Shown: positions 28,266 to 38,600, counted from the first letter of the stretch. The stretch is 64,000 nt of DNA from Clostridia bacterium (GCA_026000755.1 BNZC01000005.1:3181-67180); one strand, 5' to 3'. Numbers and translations: made by a program. The notes: generated from the letters alone by a model not told the origin.

Positions 28266-29780
28266 ATGAGTAAAGTAAATCTATCCATCCCGGCAGTACA
28301 GATTCGGGAGATTCGCATAAACTCCATTACCGGTTTTTCCGGCGGAGCAAAGGAACTGGTTAGCTGTGCACAGGGGAAAGAGGGCTGTGGCTTAAAGGAT
28401 AAAGCAAGAGCCTTTACCCAATGTGTGGGCTGTGCCACTTCAAAGGCAGCGTGTATGACTATTTTGGTGCAGGACGGTGCGGTAATCAGCCACGGACCGG
28501 TGGGCTGTTCCTCCTGTTATCATGAATTTGCCTTTACCTATCGGGTCAATTCTCCTCTCCGCGGGGTGGAAAAACCCACACAGCGTAAGATTTATTCCAC
28601 GAATTTAACGGAGAAAGATACTGTATACGGAGGCAATGCCAAGTTGGAGAAATCCATTCGAGAGGTTTATGAACGCAGTAAGCCCAATGTGATTTTTGTC
28701 TTAACCACCTGTGCGGCGGCCATTATCGGAGATGATGTGGAAAGTGTCTGTGACGAGGCGGAGGAAGAATTGGGCATTCCCATTGTTGCGATTTTCTGCG
28801 AGGGATTCCGTTCTACGGTCTGGACGACAGGCTTTGATGCAGGTTATCATGGGATCGCACGTAAATTAATTAAAAAGCCCAGAAAGCGGCGGGATGATCT
28901 GATTAACGTCATCAACTTCTGGGGAACGGATATGTTTGGGGAATGGTTTGCACCCTTTGGGGCAAAGCCCAATTACATCACACCCTATTCTACGGTGGAT
29001 AGCCTCACCTGGTCATCTGAAGCGGCGGCTTCCGTGCAGGCGTGTTCCACCCTGGGTTCTTACTTGGGGGCGGCATTGGAACAGGAATTTGGCGTACCGG
29101 AACTGCCCACCGCACCTCCTTACGGCATTGCCCAGACCGATCGTTGGTTTCGGGAATTGGGGAAATTACTGGGAAAAGAAGAGATTGCCGAGCAGGTGAT
29201 CGCAGAAAAGAAAGCAGAATACCTGCCTAAAATAGAAGCCCTGAAAGAGAAGCTTCAGACATTTTCCGAATCGCGAGAAAAACCCCTTACCGCCTACGTG
29301 ACAGGGGGAGCCTCCCACGGTCACGCCCTGTTATCCGTACTTGGGGAGCTTGGCATAGAAGCAGTGGGAGCGGCTATTTTCCATCACGATCCCCTCTTCG
29401 ACAACGGTGAGCCGGAAAATGATCAGTTGGCACAACGGGTGAAAGATTACGGCGATGTTCCGAATTTTAACGTCTGCAACAAGCAGGAATTTGAATTAGT
29501 GAACGTATTGAATCGCTTACGCCCGGACCTACTCTTAGCACGGCACGGCGGCATGACCTTATGGGGTGCAAAGCTTGGCATTCCATCCCTCTTGATTGGG
29601 GATGAGCATTATTCCATGGGCTATGAGGGCTTACTTAAGTATGGGGAGCGGATTTTAGAAACCTTAGAGAATGACGAATTTGTGAAGAATTTGGAGAAAC
29701 ACGCCATCAATCCCTATAGTAAATGGTGGCTTGACCAAAAACCCAATACATTCTTAAAGCAGAGAGGGGCAAAGTCGTGA
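28266..29780 (+). CDS. Nitrogenase-like component 1, D subunit
   Basis: 504 residues; start at 28266 follows GGAGG. Alignment by eye to NifD is clear: Cys56 (GCATSKAA), Cys81 (ISHGPVGC) and Cys149 (LTTCAAAIIGDDVES) match the three P-cluster ligands Cys62, Cys88 and Cys154. Cys260 (VQACSTLGSYL) matches the cofactor ligand Cys275. The GYxG motif next to NifD His442 is present as SMGYEG, putting Met451 at the His position. With K and H subunits in the same locus but no nifE, nifN or nifB, this fits the nitrogenase-like (Nfl/Mar-type) group better than N2 fixation. Methylthio-alkane reductase is one characterised member; the substrate here is unknown. The stop overlaps a GTG (GTGA) that starts a minigene. 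Confidence 0.88.
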   Translation: MSKVNLSIPAVQIREIRINSITGFSGGAKELVSCAQGKEGCGLKDKARAFTQCVGCATSKAACMTILVQDGAVISHGPVGCSSCYHEFAFTYRVNSPLRGVEKPTQRKIYSTNLTEKDTVYGGNAKLEKSIREVYERSKPNVIFVLTTCAAAIIGDDVESVCDEAEEELGIPIVAIFCEGFRSTVWTTGFDAGYHGIARKLIKKPRKRRDDLINVINFWGTDMFGEWFAPFGAKPNYITPYSTVDSLTWSSEAAASVQACSTLGSYLGAALEQEFGVPELPTAPPYGIAQTDRWFRELGKLLGKEEIAEQVIAEKKAEYLPKIEALKEKLQTFSESREKPLTAYVTGGASHGHALLSVLGELGIEAVGAAIFHHDPLFDNGEPENDQLAQRVKDYGDVPNFNVCNKQEFELVNVLNRLRPDLLLARHGGMTLWGAKLGIPSLLIGDEHYSMGYEGLLKYGERILETLENDEFVKNLEKHAINPYSKWWLDQKPNTFLKQRGAKS

Positions 29781-29904
29781 GCAAGGTAATGAAGCAGGAA
29801 TACTGTGCCTGTGCCATCGGTATTTTCGGGAAGCAGAAAGGGGCAAAATCGTGAGCAATGTAATTGAACAGGAACGCTATACCTGTGCCATCGGTGCCTT
29901 ACAA
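29757..29904. repeat. 74-bp tandem duplication across the D/K junction
   Basis: Copy 1 (29757-29830) and copy 2 (29831-29904) both hold the D-subunit tail (KQ.GAKS), the overlapping stop/start GTGA and the first codons of the K subunit (...CAIG). About 85% identity by eye over 65 bp. Confidence 0.85.
29777..29854 (+). CDS. 25-codon chimeric minigene between nitrogenase-like D and K genes
   Basis: GTG overlaps the stop of the D gene, and the minigene stop overlaps the GTG of the K gene. The peptide reads MSKVMKQEYCACAIG followed by IFGKQKGAKS: a decayed K-subunit start joined to a copy of the D-subunit end. It could hand ribosomes from D to K. Expression is an inference. Confidence 0.4.
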   Translation: MSKVMKQEYCACAIGIFGKQKGAKS

Positions 29905-31188
29905 AGCGTAGTGGCGATACCAAAAGCCGTACCGATTTTGCACTCCGGACCGGGTTGCGGTGACATGATTGCAGGATTTTTTGAACGTTCCACAGGATAC
30001 GCAGGAGGACCTACCTCTCCCTGTACCAACTTCTCAGAGAAAGAAGTGGTATTCGGCGGCATTGACCGTTTGCGAGAGATTGTAACAAATACATACAAAG
30101 TATTGGATACGGATTTACAGGTTATTTTAACAGGCTGTACCGCCGGCATTGTGGGAGATGATGTAGACTCCTTGGCGGATGAATTTCGGGAGGAGGGCAA
30201 GCCCATTGTTTCCGTGGAAACAGCGGGGTTTAAGTGTAGTAACTACGAAGCCCACAGCCTTGTGGTGAATGCTATTGTGGATCAGTATGTGAATGTATAC
30301 AAGAACGAAAATGAAAGCCGCAGTGAACAGGCAACGGTGAATTTGTTTGCCTCCTTGCCCTACCAAGACCCTTTTTGGAAAGGCAATCTGGCGGAATACA
30401 AGCGTTTACTGGAGGGCTTAGGCTTAAAGGTACATATTTTATTCGGTCCCTTATCGGGGGGGGTGAAAGAGTGGCAACACATTCCCCGTGCCAATTTCAA
30501 CATCTTGGTATCCCCTTGGTATGGCTTGCCCATTGTGGAGCATTTGAAAGTAAAATACAAACAGCCCTACACGTGGTTTCCTTACATTCCAATCGGCGCA
30601 AATGCAAGTGAGGAGTTTTTGCAGCAGGTGCTTGATTTTGCTTTGGAACAGGGAGCAGGCGTTGACAAAGAAAAAGCGGAAGACTTTATCAAAAAAGAGA
30701 GCGAAGCCTATTACGAGGAAATTGATAATCTTGCCACCTTTTTACTGGAATTTCGCTATGGATTGCCCAATCACGTGCATATCTTTCACGATGCCGGCTA
30801 TGTGAGCGGACTCTCCCGATTTTTGCTCCATGAGGTAGGTATCGTACCTAAGGAGCAGTACATTACCGACAATACACCTAAGAAATTTCAGGAACAGATA
30901 AGGGAACGAATTACCGCTATTTCAGAGAAACGACAAATTCCCGTAAGCTTTGAACCGGACGCAGGTTTGGCACAGGAGAATTTGCGGAACTTAAAGCATA
31001 CCGGTCGAGGACTGATTATCGGCAGCGGTTGGGAAAAGGAGTTGGCGAAGGAAAAGGACTATGATTTCTTATCGGCGGCATTGCCCTCACCTTACCGTCT
31101 TGTAATGACCACCAATTATGCAGGATTTTCCGGGGGACTGCGTGTGATAGAGGATATTTATCACAATGTGTTAGCTACGTATCGCTAA
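29851..31188 (+). CDS. Nitrogenase-like component 1, K subunit
   Basis: 445 residues, GTG start. Cys12 (YTCAIGALQ), Cys36 (HSGPGCGD) and Cys95 (ILTGCTAGIVGDDVDS) align with NifK P-cluster ligands Cys70, Cys95 and Cys153. KEVVFGGIDRL matches AAVFGGQQNM of NifK. It is shorter than NifK (about 520) because the N-terminal extension is missing, as in other nitrogenase-like proteins. It should pair with the D subunit as an alpha2beta2 enzyme reduced by the NifH-like protein at 34639. A G8 tract (30456-30463) is in frame. Confidence 0.88.
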   Translation: MSNVIEQERYTCAIGALQSVVAIPKAVPILHSGPGCGDMIAGFFERSTGYAGGPTSPCTNFSEKEVVFGGIDRLREIVTNTYKVLDTDLQVILTGCTAGIVGDDVDSLADEFREEGKPIVSVETAGFKCSNYEAHSLVVNAIVDQYVNVYKNENESRSEQATVNLFASLPYQDPFWKGNLAEYKRLLEGLGLKVHILFGPLSGGVKEWQHIPRANFNILVSPWYGLPIVEHLKVKYKQPYTWFPYIPIGANASEEFLQQVLDFALEQGAGVDKEKAEDFIKKESEAYYEEIDNLATFLLEFRYGLPNHVHIFHDAGYVSGLSRFLLHEVGIVPKEQYITDNTPKKFQEQIRERITAISEKRQIPVSFEPDAGLAQENLRNLKHTGRGLIIGSGWEKELAKEKDYDFLSAALPSPYRLVMTTNYAGFSGGLRVIEDIYHNVLATYR

Positions 31189-31294
31189 AGCAGATTTAGA
31201 GGATTTGATTGCAGATCTTACGCAGGCATTTGAGAAAGCGAAGAATTCGCTTGCACTATGGCCGTTATTGCGATATAATGGAAATACCAAGTAA
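31175..31294 (+). pseudogene. Possible 3' remnant of a PLP-dependent (Cys/Met metabolism) enzyme
   Basis: In the frame one base off from the K-subunit end there is an open stretch of 39 codons reading LRIAKADLEDLIADLTQAF then EKAKN, ending at 31294 without a start codon. It resembles the extreme C-terminus of cystathionine gamma-synthase/O-acetylhomoserine sulfhydrylase proteins, which typically read LR...GxEDxxDLIADLxQAL. That family makes methionine from methanethiol or sulfide. The match is short and seen by eye only. Confidence 0.3.
31251..31279 (+). promoter_or_regulatory. Promoter 1 of the importer and nifH-like genes
   Basis: TTGCAC (31251-31256), 17-bp spacer, TATAAT (31274-31279). 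Confidence 0.6.
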
Positions 31295-31326
31295 GAATAT
31301 ATGCCTAGTTGCTTTGTGAGATGTTC

Positions 31327-31354
31327 TTGAATGGAGTGGCTATGGTATTATAAT
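31327..31354 (+). promoter_or_regulatory. Promoter 2 of the importer and nifH-like genes
   Basis: TTGAAT (31327-31332), 16-bp spacer, TATAAT (31349-31354), 45 bp before the start at 31400. Two promoters in the 211-bp gap suggest that importer expression can be uncoupled from the D and K genes. Confidence 0.55.
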
Positions 31355-31399
31355 AAAAATTGGGTTTGCAAAGCAAATCAAAAAGAGGAGGATTTAGTT

Positions 31400-32497
31400 A
31401 TGAAAACAGTAAAGAATTACAAGAGAATCATTGCTGTACTCTTGGCAGGCGTATTGGCATTTGCCTTAACTGCTTGCGGTGCAGAAAAAACCGGCGACAC
31501 CACCACAGGTGATGACACCACAAAAAGCGATGACAAAAAGACTGATGCCACCAAAGAGTTTAAGTATGGCAAGATTCAATTGCCGGGAAAGGACGGGGCA
31601 CTTTGTAACGCACCTACCTTTATCGCTTTAGACAAGGGATTTTTTGCAGAAGAAGGATTTGATGTAACGCTGATTTCTGCGGATACCGAAACCAGAAAGA
31701 TTGGCTTAAACAATGGAACAATCCCGATGATTAACGGTGACTTCCAGTTCTTCCCTTCTATTGAAGAGGGTGTAAATGTAAGCGTAGTAGACGGTCTGCA
31801 TAACGGATGTATCAAATTCCTTGTAAAGAAAGGTTCTGACATCAAGAGCGCAGCTGACCTTAAGGGCAAGAAAATCGCCGTAGACGAGATTGGCGGAACA
31901 CCTCATCAGGTAGCCAGCGTATGGCTTGAAAAAGCAGGTATTTCTGCAAAACCGGATGCAAAAGAAGTGGAATTTGATGTATATACCGATGGCAACTTAG
32001 AGCTTGAAGCCTTAAAGAGCGGTCAGGTAGATGTAGCGGCTCTCTGGGATCCCTTAGGTTCCATTTACACCACCGGCGAACACGCAAATGACTATGAAGT
32101 ATTGTTTGATCTTTCAACCGATCCGACTTTTGCAGGAAAATATTGCTGCTTCCTGTATGCTTCTAACAAGATAATTAAAGAAAACCCGGAAGAAATCTCA
32201 GCCCTGTTACGTGCATATCACAAGGCGCAGGAGTGGATTGCAGAAAACCCGGAAGAAGCAGTTACCATTATTTCTGACAAAAAGTATTCCGCTATTGAGG
32301 ATAAGGCATTAGCAGAAGCGTTGGTAAAAAGCTATGAATATCCCTCGGCTCATGCGCATGACAGCAATGTGCAGGATGTAGGTGCAGATGTTACTTACTT
32401 TGCTACCGAGTTGCATAACATTGGCTATTTGAAGACGGATCCAACGGAATTTGTTCAGAAAGCATATTATAAGGTGGACTTGAACTTAGGGAAATAA
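31400..32497 (+). CDS. ABC importer substrate-binding lipoprotein, NMT1/SsuA-like
   Basis: 365 residues; start follows AGAGGAGG. Lipobox FALTAC, then a Thr/Asp-rich linker. The mature region has the family pattern APTFIALDKGFFAEEGFDVTL, LKGKKIAVDEIGGTPHQVASVWLEKAGI and DVAALWDPLG. Relatives bind sulfonates, taurine, nitrate, bicarbonate or thiamine precursors. Position between the nitrogenase-like K and H genes suggests it captures the substrate, or another small ligand needed by that enzyme. An organosulfur ligand would fit the Mar paradigm but is not shown by the sequence. Confidence 0.85.
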   Translation: MKTVKNYKRIIAVLLAGVLAFALTACGAEKTGDTTTGDDTTKSDDKKTDATKEFKYGKIQLPGKDGALCNAPTFIALDKGFFAEEGFDVTLISADTETRKIGLNNGTIPMINGDFQFFPSIEEGVNVSVVDGLHNGCIKFLVKKGSDIKSAADLKGKKIAVDEIGGTPHQVASVWLEKAGISAKPDAKEVEFDVYTDGNLELEALKSGQVDVAALWDPLGSIYTTGEHANDYEVLFDLSTDPTFAGKYCCFLYASNKIIKENPEEISALLRAYHKAQEWIAENPEEAVTIISDKKYSAIEDKALAEALVKSYEYPSAHAHDSNVQDVGADVTYFATELHNIGYLKTDPTEFVQKAYYKVDLNLGK

Positions 32498-32502
32498 TCA
32501 TT

Positions 32503-32575
32503 ACTGTTCACGGTTGACTTGAAAACGGCTGCTCTATGCAATCCAAAATGGCAGCCGTTTTCCTGTTACACTTGA
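32503..32575 (+). terminator. Hairpin with element B-type ends between binding protein and permease genes
   Basis: GAAAACGGCTGC pairs with GCAGCCGTTTTC around a short loop. It starts with TTACTGTTCACGGTTGA, the same end motif as elements B and D. It looks like an element B that has lost its core. It may partly terminate or process the transcript, giving more binding protein than permease. Confidence 0.55.
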
Positions 32576-32597
32576 ATAGATATGGGAGGCATTAAAA

Positions 32598-33647
32598 ATG
32601 GGTAAATTAACAACCTTGTTTCAGCGCAAGCCGAAGCAAGGTTCTATTAAAAAAATTACAAATGCACAGTATGTACTATTTGCCGTAATTACTTTGCTTG
32701 GCTTTTTCATTGCAATTGTGGTCAACCGCACATTTCCGCAAATTGCAGATGTAAAGATTACTTCTTATCCCCTTGGGATATTCGGCGAAGTTACTATTAA
32801 TGGGTTTTATGAGATTATCCTTGCGGTACTGATTTTTATCTATCTGCTAAATGCCGTCTATTCTTTTTTTGATAGTGATAGACGTAGGAAATTTGCATCA
32901 CGAGTACCCTTTCGCTTTGTAATCGGTATAGCCATAGCCCTTTGGGATGTGTTTGGAACGAAGCTTTTGTTGCTTCCACAGCCGTTCTTTCCGGGACCTG
33001 CCAAAATATTAGAGGCATTTTTAATGGAACCCGCCTACATAGGACAGCAGATTTTGTATTCCCTAAGGCTCTTTGGCTACGGTTTTGTAATCGGCGTAAC
33101 AGCAGGTGTGCTTACGGGAATTTTAATCGGCTGGTTTCCAAAGGTCTATTACTGGGTACATCCGGTGCTTCGCATTTCCGGCGTAATTCCTGCCGTGGCA
33201 TGGATGCCCTTTGCACTGACCTTGTTCCCTACTCCATTTTCGGCAGCGGTCTTTTTGATTACCATCTGCCAGTGGTTTACCATTGCTTCCCTTACGGCAC
33301 AGGGCATTCAAAGCACACCGAAAACTCATTTTGAGGTAGCGAAAACCCTTGGAGCCAAAACGCCCTATTTGGTGTTTCGAGTGGCGATACCCCATGCCAT
33401 GCCCCAGATATTTACCGGTATTGCGGTGGCAAACGGCTTTACCTTTACCACCCTTGTTATGGTGGAAATGATGGGTCAGCCCGGCGGTCTTGGCTATTAT
33501 ATCAACGCCTCTAAGGTGTGGTCGGCGTATTACAAAGTATTTGCCGCAATTATTGTGATGGCGATTTTGTTTTCGCTGATTCTTAAAATCGTAGGTCTGG
33601 TAGAAAGCCGTGTTCTGCGTTGGCAAAGGGGGTTGGTGAAACGATGA
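32598..33647 (+). CDS. ABC importer permease, SsuC/TauC-like
   Basis: 349 residues; start preceded by GGGAGG. About seven membrane helices. The N-terminal 100 residues hold two extra helices relative to SsuC; the permease core has the EAA-loop pattern EVAKTLGAKTPYLVFRVAIPHAMPQIFTG. It partners the ATPase gene, whose ATG overlaps its stop (ATGA). Confidence 0.88.
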   Translation: MGKLTTLFQRKPKQGSIKKITNAQYVLFAVITLLGFFIAIVVNRTFPQIADVKITSYPLGIFGEVTINGFYEIILAVLIFIYLLNAVYSFFDSDRRRKFASRVPFRFVIGIAIALWDVFGTKLLLLPQPFFPGPAKILEAFLMEPAYIGQQILYSLRLFGYGFVIGVTAGVLTGILIGWFPKVYYWVHPVLRISGVIPAVAWMPFALTLFPTPFSAAVFLITICQWFTIASLTAQGIQSTPKTHFEVAKTLGAKTPYLVFRVAIPHAMPQIFTGIAVANGFTFTTLVMVEMMGQPGGLGYYINASKVWSAYYKVFAAIIVMAILFSLILKIVGLVESRVLRWQRGLVKR

Positions 33648-34504
33648 GTGAGAATACTAAGAATACAAGTAACACGATTCATAACAACAGTAGCAATACA
33701 AGCGGCAAGCGTGCGGCAAATCCCAAAGATGCGATTTTAGAAATTGAACACGTAAATCGTACCTACTATGACACCGACGGAAATACCGTGGAAGCACTAA
33801 AAGACGTCAGCCTTTCGGTGCGGCGGGGGGAATTTATTTCTCTGATTGGTTCTTCCGGTTGTGGAAAGACCACGCTGCTTCGGTTGATTGCAGGTCTGGA
33901 TCATCCGGAAGCGGGAACGCTTCGCCTAAATGGAACCGAAATCAATGGAACCGATCCCCAGAGGGGTTATGTGTTTCAGCAAGGAAGCCTCTTTCCATGG
34001 CTTACGATTTATCAAAATATCGCATCGGGGCTTAAGGCAAGGCACGTGTATAAGGAACAAAAGGCGGAAGTGGCGAAATATATTGAACTTATAGGCCTAA
34101 ATGGTTTTGAAAAGGTATTTCCTCACCAGATTTCAGGCGGTATGGCACAGCGTGTGGCAATTGCAAGGGCTTTGATTAACAAACCCGAAGCTCTGCTCTT
34201 AGATGAGCCGATGGGAGCCTTAGACTCCTTTACCCGAGCCGATATTCAAGATAAACTCCTTGAACTTTGGCGGCTGTATCAAACTACCATGATCTTGGTT
34301 ACCCACGATGTGGACGAGGCGATTTATTTATCCGATCGTATCGTTATTATGACCCCGCGTCCCGGGAAAATCAGCGAGATTTTAGAGGTGAAACTATCCC
34401 ACCCAAGAGATCGGGGGGGGGAGGAGTTTTTGGCAATACGAAAGAAGATATTGGAGAAATTGCATTTGGCAAATGCAAGCCAAGAGCCTGAGTACAATTT
34501 ATAG
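33644..34504 (+). CDS. ABC importer ATPase, SsuB/TauB-like
   Basis: 286 residues; ATG overlaps the permease stop. After an Asn/Ser/Thr-rich N-terminal tail of about 30 residues (NTKNTSNTIHNNSSN) come Walker A GSSGCGKTT, signature ISGGMAQRVA, Walker B LLLDEPMGALD and the switch His in LVTHDVDEA. Best matches of this layout are nitrate/sulfonate/bicarbonate ATPases. A G9 tract (34413-34421) near the C-terminus is in frame; a change there would alter only the last 30 residues. Confidence 0.9.
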   Translation: MSENTKNTSNTIHNNSSNTSGKRAANPKDAILEIEHVNRTYYDTDGNTVEALKDVSLSVRRGEFISLIGSSGCGKTTLLRLIAGLDHPEAGTLRLNGTEINGTDPQRGYVFQQGSLFPWLTIYQNIASGLKARHVYKEQKAEVAKYIELIGLNGFEKVFPHQISGGMAQRVAIARALINKPEALLLDEPMGALDSFTRADIQDKLLELWRLYQTTMILVTHDVDEAIYLSDRIVIMTPRPGKISEILEVKLSHPRDRGGEEFLAIRKKILEKLHLANASQEPEYNL

Positions 34505-35493
<989 letters not shown>

Positions 35494-35520
35494 GTAATCG
35501 TGTGAGATAAATCCCAACGT

Positions 35521-35588
35521 CGCAGTCGGCAGTATGATTTTTTGTTCCGTGCGAAGGCACGGAACAAAAAATCATACTGCCGACTGCG
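35521..35588. terminator. Perfect 32-bp-arm hairpin after the nifH-like gene
   Basis: Arms 35521-35552 and 35557-35588 are exactly complementary with a GAAG loop. It includes A/T runs (ATTTTTTG, CAAAAAAT) inside the arms, so it can act as a terminator at an internal position. The length and perfection exceed what termination requires. Confidence 0.75.
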
Positions 35589-35640
35589 ACTGCGTTATTT
35601 ATTTCGCCACTATTAAAATAAATTAGCCCGTGAACGGAAA

Positions 35641-35667
35641 TTAGCACTCGAAACAATGGAGTGCCAA
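35641..35667. promoter_or_regulatory. CIRCE operator 1 (HrcA site)
   Basis: TTAGCACTC-N9-GAGTGCCAA, one mismatch from the consensus right arm GAGTGCTAA. CIRCE is the binding site of the heat-shock repressor HrcA. Confidence 0.85.
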
Positions 35668-35713
35668 TTTTTTGTGCCGGAGCAAGAAGAGTTCAACACA
35701 AAATAACGAAAAA

Positions 35714-35740
35714 TTAGCACTCTCGACTTGACAGTGCTAA
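35714..35740. promoter_or_regulatory. CIRCE operator 2 (HrcA site) overlapping the clpB promoter
   Basis: TTAGCACTC-N9-CAGTGCTAA, one mismatch. It overlaps the -35 hexamer at 35728-35733, the usual position for repression. Confidence 0.87.
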
Positions 35741-35756
35741 TTTTTTGTGTTATAGT
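35728..35756 (+). promoter_or_regulatory. clpB promoter
   Basis: TTGACA (35728-35733), 17-bp spacer, TATAGT (35751-35756). The -35 lies in CIRCE operator 2, so the promoter should be derepressed on heat shock. The leader to clpB is about 255 nt and contains element B copy 2. Confidence 0.82.
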
Positions 35757-35772
35757 AATATTGTTATAGGAT

Positions 35773-35985
35773 ATTAGTATTCACGGTTGAGTTGAAAACG
35801 GCTGCCCCCTCTGTCCGAAAAAGAACCTTCGAGCGAAATGGAGGGAAGACCCTCCTTGCAGGAAGCCTTTGCTGACTGCAAGGCGTACTTGAAGGGGCTT
35901 GCCCGAAATGCTTTAAGCGAGGGATCTTTTTCGGACAGAGGGGGCAGCCGTTTGGAGTCGCCCGTAAATAATAACCATAGAACAA
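35773..35985. repeat. Palindromic element B, copy 2, inside the clpB leader
   Basis: Starts with ATTAGTATTCACGGTTGA and ends with the related GTAAATAATAAC. Strong outer stem AAACGGCTGCC/GGCAGCCGTTT and inner stem TCTGTCCGAAAAAG/CTTTTTCGGACAGA. The core matches element B copy 1 but in the opposite orientation relative to the outer stems. In RNA it would form a long hairpin between the promoter and the ribosome binding site. Confidence 0.75.
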
Positions 35986-36017
35986 CAAAATTAAAACGTA
36001 ACAGGAGGAACAACACC

Positions 36018-38600
36018 ATGAACATTCAAAAATTTACGCAAAAATCCATAGAAGCCATCAATCTTTGTGAAAAATTAGCCTACGAATACGGCAATCAGGA
36101 AATCGAGCAGGAGCATTTACTGTTAGCCCTCATTACCCAGGAGGATTCTCTTATCTTAAAGCTCATTCGGAAAATGGAAATTGAAACAGAGCATTTCACA
36201 AAAAATGCACAGGAAACCCTTGCAAAACGCACCAAGGTATCCGGCGGACAGGTCTATATGGGGCAGAACCTAAATAAGGTTTTGATTCACGCCGAGGATG
36301 AGGCAAAGCAGATGGGAGATGCTTATGTATCGGTGGAGCATTTATTTTTAGCCCTGTTAAAATACCAAAACACAGCAGTAAAAGCACTCTTTTCAGAATA
36401 TGGCTTAACACGGGATCGTTTCTTGACGGCACTTTCTACCGTGCGGGGCAATCAAAGAGTGACCACGGATAATCCGGAAGCCACTTACGACAGTTTGGAA
36501 AAATACGGCTATGACATGGTGGCAAGAGCCAGGGAAACCAAATCAGATCCCGTTATCGGTCGTGACGATGAGATTCGAAATGTCATTCGTATTCTCTCTC
36601 GTAAAACCAAGAACAATCCCGTTTTAATCGGCGAACCGGGAGTGGGCAAAACGGCGGTGGCAGAAGGGTTGGCGCAGCGGATTGTAGCAGGCGATGTGCC
36701 GGAGGGTCTAAAGGAGAAACGCTTGTTTTCCCTTGATATGGGAGCCTTAGTGGCAGGAGCGAAATATCGAGGAGAATTTGAAGAACGCTTAAAGGCGGTC
36801 TTAGATGAAGTGCGAAAGAGTGAGGGTGAGATTATCCTCTTTATTGACGAACTGCACACCATAGTAGGGGCAGGCAAATCGGAAGGTGCCATGGATGCGG
36901 GTAATATGCTAAAGCCCATGTTAGCCAGGGGAGAACTCCATTGTATCGGAGCCACTACCCTAGACGAATATCGTGCCTATATTGAAAAAGATGCGGCATT
37001 GGAACGGCGTTTTCAGCCCGTGCGTGTGGAAGAACCCACCACAGAGGAAACTATTTCTATTTTAAGGGGATTAAAGGAACGTTACGAGGTCTTTCACGGA
37101 GTGAAAATCACAGATCAGGCATTGGTGTCGGCGGCGGTGTTGTCAAGCCGTTACATTTCCGATCGTTTCTTACCGGATAAGGCCATTGATTTAGTGGATG
37201 AGGCCTGCGCTCTGATTAAGACCGAGCTGACCTCCATGCCGACGGAATTGGATGCCTTACAGCGACGGGTTATGCAAATGGAAATAGAAGAAGCGGCCCT
37301 AAAGGCGGAAAAAGACCGATTCAGCCAAGATAGACTGCTGAATTTGCAAAAAGAATTGGCGGATCGAAAGGATGAATTTCAATCCATTAAGACCCAATGG
37401 GAAAATGAAAAGAAATCCGTTGAGCGACTGCAAGGTTTGCGGGAAGAATTAGAGGAAATTCATAACGAGATTACAAAAGCACAACAAAATTACGATTTGG
37501 AAAAAGCCGCCGAACTGCAATATGGGAAATTGCCCAAGTTGACACAGGAGCTTGCCCAAGAAGAAGAAAAGTTAAAAGGTGAGAGCTTCTCCTTGGTGCA
37601 TGAAAATGTCAGCGAAGAAGAGATTGCAAAAATCATTTCCCGGTGGACGGGGATTCCCGTGGCGAAGCTGACAGAGGGAGAGCGGAATAAGGTGCTGCAT
37701 TTGGCAGAAGAACTCCATCAGCGTGTGATTGGGCAAGATGAGGGGGTGACTAAAGTAACAGAAGCCATCCTGCGTTCTAAGGCGGGGATCAAAGACCCAA
37801 GTAAACCCATTGGTTCCTTCCTGTTTTTGGGGCCTACCGGTGTAGGGAAGACAGAGCTTGCGAAAGCACTTGCGGTGAGTCTGTTTGACGATGAGAATAA
37901 CATGGTACGTATCGATATGAGCGAATACATGGAGAAATTCGCAACCTCTCGCCTAATCGGAGCGCCTCCCGGATACGTGGGTTATGAGGAGGGCGGACAG
38001 CTTACGGAAGCGGTTCGCAGGAAACCCTATTCTGTGGTACTGTTTGATGAAATCGAAAAGGCACACCCGGATGTCTTTAACGTACTGCTGCAAGTCTTAG
38101 ATGACGGGCGTATTACCGATTCTCAAGGACGCACGGTGGATTTTAAGAACACGATTCTCATTATGACCTCAAATCTGGGTTCTTCCTATTTACTAGAGGG
38201 CATAGACGAAAACGGAAATATCACAAGTGAGAGTGAAACTGCCGTGATGAGTGAGCTAAAAGCAAGCTTTCGTCCGGAGTTTTTGAATCGTTTGGACGAG
38301 GTGATTTTATTTAAGCCCCTAAGTAAGGAAAATATCAGTGGCATTATCGAACTTTTGCTAAAAGACCTAAACGCTCGTTTGGCAGATAAGGAGTTGACTT
38401 TAAGTTTATCCGAAGATGCCAAAGAATACGCTGTAGAACACGGATACGACCCCCTATACGGAGCAAGACCCTTGAAGCGTTATCTCCAAAAAACGGTGGA
38501 AACTTTGGCGGCAAAAATGATTTTGTCGGAAGAGTTGCGTTTGGGAGATGAGATTTTGATTGCTGTGGAAGAGGGGGAACTGCGGGGGCAGGTGAGGTGA
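36018..38600 (+). CDS. clpB: ATP-dependent disaggregase ClpB
   Basis: 860 residues, typical for ClpB. ATG at 36018 follows AGGAGG; the open frame extends into the leader repeat but without support. N-terminal Clp_N repeats (1-145), AAA+ 1 with GEPGVGKTA and the arginine-finger region, a middle-domain coiled coil of about 120 residues (near 410-530) that separates ClpB from ClpA and ClpC, AAA+ 2 with GPTGVGKTE, and a C-terminal domain. It rescues aggregated proteins with DnaK. Controlled by two CIRCE sites. Confidence 0.95.
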   Translation: MNIQKFTQKSIEAINLCEKLAYEYGNQEIEQEHLLLALITQEDSLILKLIRKMEIETEHFTKNAQETLAKRTKVSGGQVYMGQNLNKVLIHAEDEAKQMGDAYVSVEHLFLALLKYQNTAVKALFSEYGLTRDRFLTALSTVRGNQRVTTDNPEATYDSLEKYGYDMVARARETKSDPVIGRDDEIRNVIRILSRKTKNNPVLIGEPGVGKTAVAEGLAQRIVAGDVPEGLKEKRLFSLDMGALVAGAKYRGEFEERLKAVLDEVRKSEGEIILFIDELHTIVGAGKSEGAMDAGNMLKPMLARGELHCIGATTLDEYRAYIEKDAALERRFQPVRVEEPTTEETISILRGLKERYEVFHGVKITDQALVSAAVLSSRYISDRFLPDKAIDLVDEACALIKTELTSMPTELDALQRRVMQMEIEEAALKAEKDRFSQDRLLNLQKELADRKDEFQSIKTQWENEKKSVERLQGLREELEEIHNEITKAQQNYDLEKAAELQYGKLPKLTQELAQEEEKLKGESFSLVHENVSEEEIAKIISRWTGIPVAKLTEGERNKVLHLAEELHQRVIGQDEGVTKVTEAILRSKAGIKDPSKPIGSFLFLGPTGVGKTELAKALAVSLFDDENNMVRIDMSEYMEKFATSRLIGAPPGYVGYEEGGQLTEAVRRKPYSVVLFDEIEKAHPDVFNVLLQVLDDGRITDSQGRTVDFKNTILIMTSNLGSSYLLEGIDENGNITSESETAVMSELKASFRPEFLNRLDEVILFKPLSKENISGIIELLLKDLNARLADKELTLSLSEDAKEYAVEHGYDPLYGARPLKRYLQKTVETLAAKMILSEELRLGDEILIAVEEGELRGQVR

